A stretch of DNA of 64,000 nucleotides from Proteles cristata cristata (taxonomy: Eukaryota; Chordata; Mammalia; Carnivora; Hyaenidae). The notes beneath the pieces were generated by a model. That model was given only the letters and a program-made list of their open reading frames with translations, was not told the DNA's origin and made no database searches. The translations under genes and the position numbers were made by a program. Shown in pieces: positions 47,939 to 59,280 of this stretch (positions are counted from its first letter, which is position 1; every line of letters begins with the position of its first letter). The stretch lies in contig JAESUZ010003505.1 of NCBI GenBank assembly GCA_017311185.1, positions 2,666,001 through 2,730,000 on the forward strand, given 5' to 3'.

Positions 47939-49548
47939 CTTATACTCCATAACATACATTCATGACAAAAACTCTCAACAAAGTAGGTTAGAAGAAACGT
48001 ACCTCAACACAGTAAAGGCCATATATGAACAAGCCACAGCTGACATCATACTCAGTGGTGAAAAACTGAGAGCTTTTCCCCTACGATCAGGAACAAGACA
48101 AGGATGTCCGTGCTTATACCACTTTTTTTCAACACAGTACTGGAAGTCTTAGGCACAGTAATCAGACAACAAAAAGATATAAAAGCTATCCAGACTGGTC
48201 AGGAAGAAGTAAAACTTTCACTATTTGCAGATGACACAATACTACATGTAGGGAATGCCAAAGAGTCTACCAAGAAACTACCAGAACTGATAAATGCATT
48301 CAGTAAGGTTGCAGGATACAAACTCAATACACAGGATCGATTGGATTTCTGTACATTCATAATGAAGCAGCAAAAAGAGAAATTAAGGAATTAATCCCAT
48401 GTACAATTGTACCAAGAAAAAAAATACCTAGGAATAAATGTAATCAATGAAGTGAAAGATCTGTGCTCTGAAAACTATAAAACATTGATCAAAGAAATTG
48501 AAGACAACAAAAAGAAATGGAATGCTCATAGATTAGGAGAACATTATGGTTAAGGTGTCTGTACTACCAAAGCAATTTACACATTTAATGCATTCTCTAT
48601 CAGAATACAACATTTTTTCAGAGAACTAGAACAAACAGCCTAAAATTTGTAGGGAGCCACAAAAGACCCTGAGTAGCCAAAACAGTCATGGAAAAGAAAA
48701 ACAAAACAAGAAGTGTCATAATTCCAAACTTCAAGTTATATTACAAAGCTGTAGTGATCAAAACAGGATGGTACTGACATAAAAAATAGACACATAGATC
48801 AATGCAACTGACTAGAAAGCCCAGACATAAACCCACACTTATATCATCAATTAATATTCAACAGAGGAGGCAAGAATATGCATTGGGGAAAAGTCTCTTC
48901 AACAAATTGTGCTGGGAAAACTGGCCAGCTATACACTAAAGAACAAAACTGGACCATTTGCTTAACAACATACACAAAAAATGAATTAAAGACCGAAATG
49001 TGAGAACTGAAACTGTAAAAATCCTAGAAAAAATGAAAGCAGTGTCTTGTCTCCTGAGACAAGAGAAACAAAAGCAAAAGTCAGCTATTAGACTACATCA
49101 AAATAAAAAGCTTCTGCACACCAAGGGAAACAGCAAAACTAAAAGACAACCTACTGAATGAGAGAAGACTCTTGCAAATGACATATCCAATAAAGAGTCA
49201 GTATCCAAAATATATAAAGAACTTACACAACTCAAAAAAACCCAGACAATCCAGTTAAAAAATGAGCAGAAGACACGAACAGACATTTCTCCAAAGAAGA
49301 CATCCAGATGGCCAACAGACACTTGAAAAGATGCTCAACATCACTTATCATCAGGGAGATCAAATCAGAACCACAATGATATATCAACTCATACCTGTCA
49401 GAATGGCTAAAGTCAAAAACACAAGAAACATCAAGTGTTGACGAGAATGTGGAGAAAGGGGAAGCCTCATGCTGCGTCGGTAGGAATGCAAACTGGGGCA
49501 GCCACCGTGGAAGACAGCATGGAGGGTCTGCAAAAAATTAGAAACAGG

Positions 49549-50103
49549 TTCTGTGCTGCAGGTAGAGGCGTGGAATTGGTGGCTGTGGCCTTGGGACTGG
49601 GATGAGCTGCACTCTGGGTGGAGACCGGGGAGCTGAGCCACAGCCATTGCCAGTGCGGTGGTGGCAGCTGGACTGACCGTTGCCGCAGCAGGGTCTGCAG
49701 ACCGCTATGCTCTGCAGGCCGTGAGACATATAGAGCCTCAAGGAAAACAACCGTTTCAAAGTCTACCAACATCTGCGTCAGCGGAGGAAATTGCAGAGGT
49801 GGGTTTGAATCCAAAATGACAAAATGAGAAGAAGCATTAATACTAGGTGTAAGCCCTACTGCTAATAAAGGAAAAATAAGAGATGCTCATTGACAAATGA
49901 CACTTTTAAATCATCCAGACAAGAGAGGATCTCCTCATAAGCAGCCAAAGTCAGGGAAGCTTAAAGATTTACCAGAAGGTCAAGCTAAAAAACGAAGTAA
50001 ATGTGTGATGGATCTTAAGTCTTGTTAGTTTATGTATATGAGTGCCAGCTTTTTATAAGATGCTTCGAAGCTAAAAAAAAAAACCACACACACACACACA
50101 CAC
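49549..50103 (+). pseudogene. DNAJC19: Processed pseudogene of DNAJC19 (TIM14) inside an L1
   Basis: An intronless, polyadenylated retrocopy interrupts an L1 between aaaaaattagaaa and acctatgatcc. The parent DNAJC19 is a J-protein of the mitochondrial inner-membrane import motor (PAM). Recognisable pieces in order are GLTVAAAGSADRY, RHIEPQGKQPFQSLP, RGGFESKMTK, ALILGVSPTANKGKIRDAH, LLNHPDK (the HPD motif, 49912-49920) and EGQAKK. Decay is clear. The start codon is ATT (49646-49648). A 1-nt deletion near 49776 shifts frame. TGA stops interrupt at 49825-49827 and 49891-49893. A compensated pair of indels follows HPDK. The parental stop is CGA at 49993-49995. A 5'-UTR-like segment precedes 49646 and a 3'-UTR with an A-run (50073-50083) follows, then a CA microsatellite. 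No introns remain. Parent identity is from memory of the human protein and is strong over several blocks. It is not expected to make protein. Confidence 0.93.
50084..50103. repeat. (CA)n at the tail of the DNAJC19 retrocopy
   Basis: About ten CA units directly after the pseudogene A-run. Probably a microsatellite grown from the poly(A) tail. Confidence 0.9.
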
Positions 50104-50578
50104 AAAACGTAGACCTAACCTATGATCCAGAAATTGCACCACTGTGTATTTACCGAAAGAATATAAAACATTAATTTGGAGAGATCTATGCATCCCTATA
50201 TTTATTGCAACACTATTTACAATAGCTATTATGGATATTATGGATACAGCCCAAGTATATCCATCAATAGATGAATGAAGAAGATATTCCATGCACAATG
50301 GAATATTATTCAGCCATAAAAATGAATGAAATATTGCCATTTGAAACAACATGGATGGATCTAGAGAGCATAATGCTAAGCAAAGTCAGACAAAGACAAA
50401 TACCATAGTAATTCAGTCATATGTGGAATTTAAGAAACAAATGAACAAAGAAGAAAGAGAGATTAAAAAAGAAAAACCAGATTTTTACCTATAGAGAACA
50501 AATAGATGGTTACCAAAGGGGAGCTGGGTGGGGGAGAGGTGAAATAGGTGATGGGGATTAATAATCCACTTGTCTCTC

Positions 50579-50799
50579 TTTTTTTTTTAATGTTTTTATT
50601 TATTTCTGAGAGAGAGAGAGAGAGACCATGTGAGCAGGAGAGGGTCAGAGAGAGAGGGAGATACAGAATCTGAAACAAGCTCCAGGCTCTGAGCTGGCTG
50701 TCAGCACAGAGCCCGATGCGGAGCTTGAACCCACGAACCGCGAGATCATGACCTGAGCTGAAGTCAGACACTTAACCGACTGAGCCACCCAGGGGCCCC
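50579..50799 (-). mobile_element. CAN-SINE (tRNA-derived) in L1 3' UTR
   Basis: Reverse-oriented element: a T-rich tail first, then a GA-rich tract, and the tRNA-like head ending gagccacccaggggcccc. L1 3'-UTR text resumes on both sides. Confidence 0.9.
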
Positions 50800-50950
50800 A
50801 AATACTGAGCAATATAGGGAACTGTTGAATCACTATATTGTATATCTGAAACTAATATAACACTGTATGTTAACTATACCGGAATTTAAAAAAAAATAAT
50901 AATAATAAAATTTAAACATATTAAAAAAACACAAAAAAACCTTATACTCC

Positions 50951-52640
50951 CAATTATATATAGGTGAGATTTGGTGAAGATTTGGTGGAGAAAATAGTGA
51001 GTTTTAAATTATTATTATTGATTATTAAAGTGAAATAAAATGTTAGAAGCATAAAAGAAAACCCTTAGAAATACAAATGCATTTGAGAAATTAATTGAGC
51101 AGCATAGCATATTCTGTGCTCCAACTTTTAATTTTGTAAAAAAAATAATAATAAGGCCACTTCAGTTAAATTATTTATACTCTACTCCAAACACATGGCT
51201 GGTAAGTGAGCACTGCTATTAATAACTATGTACTATATCTTGTTCTCAAATATATTTACTTACACATTGTTAATGTGAATTCACTTTGAATTATTTTTAG
51301 CTTTGGTGATGGACTTGGAAAAGTCATCTGTAATCTTACCTATTTGTAATCTTGTGCATAGATTTACAAGAATGGCAGTTGATGTTTCATTTGTCCCTCC
51401 CTGCGATTAGAGTTAACTCGTGTCAACATCAAATCATTACACTTTAACTAATGATGTAGCTAACACCAAAATCCTAGCAGTGTGCTTCAAATGAAAAGAA
51501 ACATGCCTTCTGAGAATGTAAACTGCTGCCAATAAGGCTTGTCTTTTGTTTGAACACGGGTGAGTATAAAGGTCTCTTTATACTCACACTACATTTGAAA
51601 CTTAGCTTACATCCCAAGTTCTTCCGGCCATGACCTCCAGGGTATTGAAGGAGCTAGTGCAATACTAACCTATAGCACCAAGCTCTACATTAGATAAGGC
51701 CGTCATTCCTTTAGGATGTTCAGAAATGGATTTGTATTGCAGTTGGTGCTGTGCTAGAAAATTGTACACTGGTCTTAATCGTGAGCGAAATGAATCGTGT
51801 GACTTGACTCACATTCCTTAAAAAAAAGAGGGCAGACTGAAAGAGGAAAGGAGACCGAGGACTCTATTTAATCAAGAACTGCATTATAGCTGTCTCTTTT
51901 ATGATGTGCTACTAACTTGAAATAGTGAACATTCATAGCACAGAAGTGCTTTTTCCGAAAACCATATTCAGACCTTGAGTAAAGTGACTCTGGAGCACTT
52001 CATCACATTCATTAATTTCATAATAGTTTATTTCTCTCTTTCTCTCTAACGATTTTGGTCTCCTTTTCTAGCTTTGAAAGGGGCCATCCAGCCAGCAAAA
52101 TGATATGTACTTGAAAAGAAGTACTTCCTTGACGCTGTGTTGTTGGAGAGGGGCTTATCACCTCCATAAACTGCCGTCTCAGTCTCTCTGGCCCTGACTT
52201 TCAGTCTCCTCCACTTTAATTCAGAAACATTCTTACATCCATAACGCTGATGGCAATTTATAAAATTAAATGCAGTTAACTTCTTATATGAGAAAATATA
52301 TAGTCACAAGTAGACAGGAAAATAATAATTCGTAAGTGACCAAATTTAAATGATTCTGTGAAGTTTGAAAACTCATTCTCTCGTTTTTGAAAGGCTGTAA
52401 GAGTTAAGCTTTGTGGAACTGTATGCGGTAAAGATATTATAATGAATACATTCAAACTAGTGCTTATATTCTGATGCTTTTCCTTGAAACATAAACAATA
52501 AATATTTTGACCTAATGTGTTCATATTAAATTTTGAAAGAATTGGCCTCGTAAGGCCATAACAATTAAGTAGTGAAAAAAATAGCATATTTATACTATAC
52601 ATAGAAGAATTTTGTAATCTTCAGCATTTTCATGCACATG
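50951..52640. other. Repeat-poor AT-rich intron block
   Basis: About 1.7 kb between the L1 and the HAL1 region without a recognised transposon. No exon or strong motif was seen. Confidence 0.45.
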
Positions 52641-53612
52641 TTTATTTCTAGAGTTGAGGGTGGCAGACATAGTACTACCCACTCCTACTTTATCAGAGAA
52701 CCAGAATCAGAGAGCTCCTTCAGGGTATAGAGAAATAGAATTTTCTGGTCTGAGATTAGCCAGCTGGACACCAGATTTAGATCTTGTGCCTTTAGAGAGA
52801 GAAAGGAAGATTGATGAGGTAGGTCCAATAGGGAGATATTTTGTAGGCTGTTGGAATCACACAAATATGTTTTAAAAGCTCAAAATGGCTCGTTACAGCC
52901 CAGGAAGGATTGGCTGCTATAGGAATTGTCTTCTAACAGCAGACAATTAAAGAACTGGACAAAATTTATAAAACAGCTGCTCTCAGACACTGGATAACAG
53001 GCATTGAACACTAGTCTCTTACCGAAGTGAAACAGAAGAGGTGAGCCCTGAGATCGCACCGTCTCCAGTGGAGGGAGACGGTCTAAAACATAGTCTACTT
53101 GTGTGCTCAGGCTGAAGAAACAGAAGAATATAGGTCAGTGAAGTGGAAGTGTCTGGAATTGTGGGGAATCCTAGAGAGGAGGGAGCCACAGAGAGAGAGG
53201 GAGCAAGAGAATGCTCTGGAGACTTCCACGAGGATCTCAAATCTCTGCATACTGAGTAAGCATGGTATACAATATGACCAGGATGGGGAAGGAAAGCAGC
53301 AAGGCAAACAGTACTCTGAGCTCGTAGGGCTAGGAAGAGTTTGCATTCTATGAGCCAGAATGGAGAGACCTCATAAGCTACGGGGCAGCTGAGAGAGACC
53401 TCAGTAGTGGGGCCACATTAGTCTAAGACTAGAGGCTGCTCCAGAGCTGCCCTAACAAAAATTACAAGCAAGCCTTGAATGGATTACATTTATGTAAAAC
53501 AGTTTAACTGTGTGCTGGAAGAAAGCCTAGCACTCTTTAAAAGAGTACGTCAAAATTGATCACAATGATGTAAAATTCACAGTGGCCAACATCTAGCCAA
53601 AAGTGTCCATGC

Positions 53613-53829
53613 ACATTGGGGAATGAGAGTAGTGAAGAAAGGCATAAAGAAGGGACCCCAAAGGGGCACGAGGAAGCCTTCAGGGGACTGATGATGGATA
53701 TATTCTTTATCTTGATTATGTTGGTGATTCTGTGGGTATATACATGTCAGCATTTATCAAAATGTACCGTTTAAACACACTCACTTTATTATATGCCAGT
53801 TATATATCAACAAAACTGTTAAACATTGC
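53613..53829 (+). mobile_element. L1 3'-end fragment inside HAL1
   Basis: L1 3' UTR wording: ttctttatcttgattatgtt, tatatacatgtcagcattta and tatcaacaaaactgttaaa at the end. Bounded on both sides by HAL1 text. Confidence 0.75.
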
Positions 53830-54942
53830 CAATCAAAAAGGTAAGAAAATATGACTTGTAAGAACAATAAGAAATGACAGCTGTTGTTTAATTAGCAGGC
53901 AAACATGTTAAAATATATACATGGTCAACAATGTAGAGGAAAACAGGAGATAAATAAAAATATTAAAAAGATCAAAATGGAAGTTTTACAGATCAGAAAT
54001 ACGATTTCAGAAATAAAAATTACACTGGTTGAGAAGAATCTGTGTGCTAAATAAGATCAGTGAATTTGAAGACCTATGACTAGTTAAATATCCAAAATGA
54101 ATTACACAGATGAAAAAAGCCCAAGAAAATTTGAACAGCCTATCAGTGTCCCCTGGTACAATCTTAAATCATCTAATGTGTATGTTAGAGTCCCCACTAT
54201 AGAGCAAGGAGGAAGAAATCACAAAAAATACTTAAGGAGATTAAAACTATAAGTCCATAGGTACAGGAAGGTACTCCAGAGCAGAATAAAGACAGATCAC
54301 ATCAAGGTATATCATAATTAAATGGCTGAATTTCAGTGATAAGGAAAAAAAAATCTTAAAAGCAACCATAGAAATTACATACAGTGAGAGACATTAAACA
54401 CATTACATACAATGGAAGAAAGATAAGCAAAACAGATTTCTCATCAGAAACTATATGAGCTACAAGGCAATTGAGTGATATTTTTAGAGTACTAAAAGAA
54501 AAGATGTCAACCTCGAGTGCTATACCTAATGAAAATATCTTTCGAAAGTGAAGGCAAAAACAAGCAACCCACTTCAGAAATGGGCATGGGACTTTAACAG
54601 TCACATGTCCAAAGGAATATGCAAATGTCCTGTAAGCATATGAAGAGATGATCAACACTGCTGCTCATTAGGGAAATGCAGATCAAAGGCACCTTGAGAT
54701 ACCACCTCACACCCATTAGGAGCTTTCAGTTTTTGGGTGAGGATGTGGAGAAATTGGAGCCCTTGTACATTGCTGGTGGGGATGGAAAATGGCCCAACCA
54801 CTGTGGAAAACAGTATAGCAGGTGCTTGGAAACATAGAATCACCATGTGAAACAGCAGTTCTACTTCTAGGAGTCCCCAGATTCCTGTACACCATTGTCC
54901 ATCGTGACCTTATTCACTATGCTGAAAGGTGGAAACAACCTC

Positions 54943-55325
54943 TATTAGTCAGGATTTCCAGAGAAACAAAACTAACTATGTGTGGTGTGTAGAAACAGAT
55001 TTATTACAAGAATTGGTTCACATGACTTGGAGACCAGCAAATCCAAATCCGCAGTGTAGACCAACCAAAGATGTGGTTCCTATGCAAAGCTTGTAGGTGG
55101 AGACCCAAGAGTGCTAGTGGTGCAGATGATGTCTGGAGGCAGCTTCCTGGAGAATTCCCTCTTACTTGGGGAAGCTGATCTTTTTGTTCTAATCAAGTCT
55201 TCAGCTGATTGGATGAGGCTCACCCACACTGGAGAGGTAAAGCTGCATACTCAGTTCATTAATTTAAATGTTAATGTCATTCAAAAACGTCTTCCAAGTT
55301 GATACATAAAATGAGCCACTACACA
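54943..55325. repeat. Interspersed repeat inside L1, family not named
   Basis: Begins tattagtcaggatttccaga and ends agttgatacataaaatgag. These are the two ends of a common mammalian interspersed repeat that I recognise but cannot name. L1 text continues on either side. Confidence 0.7.
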
Positions 55326-55362
55326 ACTTACATCCGTCAACAGATGAAAGGATAAAGTATGG

Positions 55363-55364
55363 GG

Positions 55365-55399
<35 letters not shown>

Positions 55400-55421
55400 G
55401 TGTGTGTGTATGTGTGTGTGT
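55363..55421. repeat. (GT)n/(GTAT)n microsatellite
   Basis: GT repeat with TATG interruptions, inside L1 3' sequence. Confidence 0.95.
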
Positions 55422-55733
55422 ATTATTCAGCCTTAAAAAGGAATGAAATTCTGATGTGTATTATAACATGGATTAATTTTGAAAATATTATCCCAAGTGA
55501 AATAAACCAGACACAAAACCAATACTGTATAATTACCTTATGTGAAGTGTCTAGAATAGGCAGATTTAAAGAGAGTAGCATAGTTGTTAGCAGGGACAGG
55601 GGGAGGGAAGGATGGGAAGTTAGTGCTCAGTGGGTGAGTTTCAGTTTGGGATGACGCAAATGTTCTTAACATGACTGGTGGTGATGATTGCACTTAATGC
55701 CACTAAGCTGTACACTTGAAGATGGTTAAAAGG

Positions 55734-55950
55734 CTGGGGCACCTGGGTGGCTCAGTTGGTTAAGTGTCTGACTTCAGTTTGGGTCATGATCTCTCAGTAT
55801 GTGGGTTCGAGCCCTGTATCAGGCTTTTTGGTGACAGCTCAGAGCCTGGAGCCTGCTTCAGATTCTTGTCACCCTCTCTCTTTGCCCCTTGCCCACTAGT
55901 GCTCTTTCTCTCTCTCAAAAATAAATAAACGTTAAAAAAATAAAAATAAA
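55734..55950 (+). mobile_element. CAN-SINE inside L1
   Basis: Forward copy, ggggcacctgggtggctcag. Flanked by atggttaaaagg (55722-55733) and atggctaaaagg (55952-55963), one mismatch, both from the L1 3' UTR. Confidence 0.93.
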
Positions 55951-56683
55951 AATGGCTAAAAGGTGAATTTTATTATATATGTATTTTACCACAAAATATT
56001 TTTAAGAGAGGGTAAAATAAGTTTTTCAGACACACATTCTGTGAGAATTGATTGCCTTTAGAACTGTAATATGTTAAATGCTAAAGGGAATTTCTTCAAG
56101 TAGAGGGAGAACAATACCATATGGAAATTTAGATCTCCAGAAAGTAATGAAAAATGTAGGCAATAGTAAATAAGTGTGTGAATAGAAGACTTTTTAGTAA
56201 TTTAAAGTCTTTTTAAATTTATTTGCTTATTTAAACAAATATCTTAAAATATGTAATGGAGTTTATAAAATATTTAGAAGCAAAATACAGGATATCACAA
56301 AGGTTGGGAGAAAATAAACTGATATTGTCTTAAGGCACTTAAGAAATATAATATCATTTGCAGGTAGTCTGTATATTTTATACACTAAAGCAGGAGTGGC
56401 CAAACTTTTTTGGTCCAGTAGTAAAAAATTAAACAGTAAAGGTCCAAATAGTAAAAAATTAAAGATTTTGAGATATGTTGAGCAAAATTGTAAGGTATCC
56501 TCTTTGATTTCCTGCTTCCCCACCTTCCCTCTTGTATATACCCTACCTAATCTCCAAACTGAATATGGTGGATCGGTCTTTCATGATTAAGTTATTTTAT
56601 ATGGCATATTTAACTTAAAAGTAGGAAGATCATCCTGGTGGTCTAGAGGTAATCACATGAGCCCTTTAAAAACAGAGCATTTC

Positions 56684-56848
56684 CTAAGGAAAAGAGAGAG
56701 AGAGAAAGCAAGAAACACTCTTAACTATAGAGAAGAAACATGGTTACCAGAGAGGAGATGGGTGCAGGCATGGAGGAAATAGGGGATGGGGATTAAAGAG
56801 TACACTCATCATGATGAAATCAAGTATAATGATACAAATTTAAAAACA
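56684..56848 (+). mobile_element. L1 3'-UTR fragment
   Basis: cactcttaactatagagaag, then tggttaccagagaggagatg and aggggatggggattaaagag match the L1 3' UTR seen at 50.5 kb. It lies just after the first copy of aacagagcatttc. Confidence 0.75.
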
Positions 56849-57079
56849 GGGGCGGCTGGGTGGCTTAGTCGGTTAAGCGTCCGACTTTCGCTTAGGTCAT
56901 GATCTCACGGTTTGTGGGTTCGTGCCCTGCGTCGGGCTCTGTGCTGACTGCCAGCTCAGAGCCTGGAGCCTATTTCGGAGTCTGTATCTCCCTCTCTCTC
57001 TGACCCTCTCCTGCTCACACTGTCTCTCTCTCTCTCTCTCCTAGAAATAAAAATATTAAAAAAAAAACAAAAACAAAAA
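56849..57079 (+). mobile_element. CAN-SINE after an L1 tail
   Basis: Forward copy, ggggcggctgggtggcttag. Starts within the A-rich end of the L1 fragment and ends in an A-rich tail before the second copy of cagagcatttc. Confidence 0.92.
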
Positions 57080-57091
57080 CCAGAGCATTTC

Positions 57092-57326
57092 ATGGGATGC
57101 CTGGGTGGCTCAGTCAGTTAAGCTTCCGACTTCAGCTCAGGTCATGATCTCACGGTTCATGGGTTTGAGCCCCATGTCAGGCTCTGTGCTGACAGCTAGC
57201 TCAGAGCCTGGAGCCTGTTTTGGATTCTGTATCTCCCTCTCTCTCTGACCCTCCCCTGCTCATGCTCTCTCTCTCTCTCAGAAATAAATAAATACATTTT
57301 TTAAAATGAAAAAAAAAAAAAAAAAA
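57092..57326 (+). mobile_element. CAN-SINE between repeated target copies
   Basis: Forward copy, gatgcctgggtggctcagtc, with a long A tail. Flanked by cagagcatttc at 57081-57091 and 57329-57339. Confidence 0.94.
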
Positions 57327-57899
57327 AACAGAGCATTTCTGTGGCTGGTTATAGAGAAGGAAGTCAGATGTTCAAAGCACAATAGGTATTTTATGCACCA
57401 TTTCTGTATTCAGGATGGAGGATCCCACAGGGAAAGGACCTGAAAGTGACCTTTGCTGATAGCCAGTGAGGAAACTTACTCTCAGTCCTTTGTGGGGCCA
57501 GGGGAATTAAATTCAGCCAATAGCAAGAATGCAGTGAGGAGTGAGTTTTTCTCCAGAGCTTTCATATGAGAGCTCAACCTGGTTGACACCTCAATTTCAG
57601 ATTTGTGATACCTTGAATGGAGAACTCATGAGCTGAGCTTGCTTGAGCTCTTAAATGAATGTAATTTTAAGCAGCCAATTTTGTCATAATTTGTTCTGCA
57701 GCAACAGAAAACTGATAGAGAAGGCCACCTACAGTCTCTGACATAGACTTTTCTTTTCAGTTTTGGGGGGTAATTATTAAAAACATGAAAACCATGGTTA
57801 AGTCATGAGCCATAAAAAGTTAGGCCACAGGGTGTGTTGGACCCACAAGTTGTCATTTGCTGATCTCTGCCTTAGAGTAACCACTGAGAAAATATAGAG

Positions 57900-59280
57900 A
57901 CATTAGAGTTGTTACTAATAGTGGGAATAAAATGGAATCATAAAAAAGTTAGTTAATCCAAAAGGAGGAAGGAATAGAAGTAGAAAGGATAAAAGAATAT
58001 ATGTGACAAGTAGAAAATAGTAGATTTAAAACCGACTATATCAATAATTACACTAAATGTAAATGGTGTACTCTCTCCAATTAAAAGGCAGAAATGATCA
58101 GAATAGTTAAAATAAGACCCAACTTTATGATGATTGCAAAAGAGCTATTGTAAATATGAAGATCTGGATAAGTTAAAAATTAAAGGAATGAAAAATATCT
58201 ACCACGAAAATGGAAATGCAAAGAAAGTTCCAGGTAGCCAGATTAACATCAAAGTACACTTTAGAACAAGGATAGTATTACCAGGGATTTTATACTAATA
58301 AATCCATTAATCAAAGGACATAAAGATGTGTGCACATAACCCTAAAGATGTATATACGTAACAGAGCTTCAAATACCTGAAGTGAAGACCAACAGAACTG
58401 AAAGAATGACAAAGTCACAATTATAATTGAATATGTCAGTACGCCTTTCTCAGTAATCGATGGACTATACAGACAGAAAATCAGCCAATAAAAAGGAAAA
58501 AAAGTCAGCACAATTATTGAAGTTTTGAATAATACCATCAATGAACCTGATATAATTAACATTTGCACAACATGCCAACTAAAACTAGCAAACCAATATT
58601 ATTTTTAAATGTAGGCACATTCACAAAGGAGAACTTGCTGTAAGTGATGAGCAGAAGTCTCAGTGCATTTAGAGGGACTGAAAATCAAAATGGTTATGAT
58701 TACAGTAGACTCAGTGGAATTAAATTAGATGTCAAAAATGAACGTATCTGGAAAATTTTCCGAATACTTGGATATTATTTGCATACTTCTTAATAATTCA
58801 TTGGTCAAAAAAGAAAACAATATTTTTTAATATGTTGAACTAAGTGAAAATGGAAATATACAAAAATTTATGGGATGTAGCTAAAACAGTGCTCAGAAGG
58901 AGGCTTTCAGCAGATGGAACTCTCTCACATTACTGTAGGAATGCAAAGTAGTACATCCACTTTGGAAAGCAGCTTAGTGGTTTCTTATAAAGTTAAATAT
59001 ATACTTAAACTGTTACCCAGCAATGCCACTTGTAAGTATGTACCCAAAGGAATGAAAGCATATATATACCCACACAAAGATGTGAGTATAGATAACTCAC
59101 GGGATCTTTATTCTTACTGCTCAAACCTGGAAATAACCTAAATGTCAATCTGTGAATGAATGGATAAACAAATTGTGATTTATCCATAAAATGCAGCTTA
59201 TGGTTTACCATAAAGTCAAGCTACTGATACTCACAAAATGGATGAATTTCAAAAGCAAAATGATATGTGAATGAAGCTAG
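57900..59280 (+). mobile_element. Internally deleted L1 (ORF2 endonuclease part joined to 3' end)
   Basis: 57900-58910 follows the ORF2 endonuclease region of old L1s (atcaataattacactaaatg, ccaattaaaaggcagaaatg, atgtagctaaaacagtgctc). At about 58914 it jumps directly to ORF2 C-terminal text (attactgtaggaatgcaaag, aatgaatggataaacaaatt). Most of the reverse transcriptase is missing. Inactive. Confidence 0.8.

Larger units (their letters stand above)
47949..50940 (+). mobile_element. 5'-truncated L1 with degenerate ORF2
   Basis: L1 of about 2.2 kb own sequence in sense orientation. A 10-nt target-site duplication cttatactcc flanks it at 47939-47948 and 50941-50950. The first part encodes the L1 reverse transcriptase region. 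An open stretch at 48104-48394 has the catalytic FADD motif (about 48223-48234), followed by stops. Later parts include the ORF2 C-terminus, a 3' UTR and an A-rich tail. It hosts the DNAJC19 pseudogene (49549-50103) and a minus-strand SINE (50579-50799), so it is older than both. It is inactive. Confidence 0.88.
54561..56018 (+). mobile_element. 5'-truncated L1 inside HAL1
   Basis: Sense L1 ORF2 end and 3' UTR: gagataccacctcacaccca, tgtacattgctggtggggat, tattcagccttaaaaaggaa and tgccactaagctgtacactt. It ends in ttttaccacaaaatattttt before HAL1 resumes. Itself interrupted by an older-type repeat (54943-55325) and a SINE (55734-55950). Confidence 0.85.
53430..56360 (+). mobile_element. HAL1 (half-L1) relic split by two L1 insertions
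   Basis: Three HAL1/L1-ORF1-type segments are in order: about 53430-53612 (aatgatgtaaaattcacagt), 53830-54560 (ggaaaaaaaaatcttaaaag, acctcgagtgctatacctaa) and 56021-56360 (gtttttcagacacacattct, ataccatatggaaatttaga). The first gap holds an L1 tail and the second a larger L1. The start may lie further upstream, to about 53000. Many stops. Inactive. Confidence 0.75.
56610..57725 (+). repeat. Old LTR-like repeat, interrupted (tentative)
   Basis: Segments about 56610-56683 (ggaagatcatcctggtggtc, aatcacatgagccctttaaa) and 57340-57725 (ggaaacttactctcagtcct, gaattaaattcagccaatag, ttctgcagcaacagaaaact) read as one old mammalian LTR-like repeat. The gap holds an L1 tail and two SINEs. The family is uncertain and there is no coding content. 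Confidence 0.5.
56391..57869. mobile_element. hAT-type DNA transposon split by later insertions
   Basis: The left end caggagtggccaaacttttt and the right end tttgctgatctctg are inverted forms of the hAT-Charlie end caggggtcagcaaac. Flanking 8-mers cactaaag (56383-56390) and ccttagag (57870-57877) match at 5 of 8 positions, fitting a decayed 8-bp target duplication. The interior is interrupted by an LTR-like repeat and other insertions. Reading the two ends as one element is inference. Confidence 0.6.

Noticed and set aside
48104..48394. 96-residue frame with FADD motif as a functional reverse transcriptase
   Set aside because: It is a fragment of L1 ORF2 followed by stops, in a truncated, interrupted element.
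49618..49827. 69-residue open frame over the DNAJC19 retrocopy as a new gene
   Set aside because: Only its end (RGGFESKMTK) is in the parental frame. The rest reads a shifted frame, and parental stops and frameshifts show a pseudogene.
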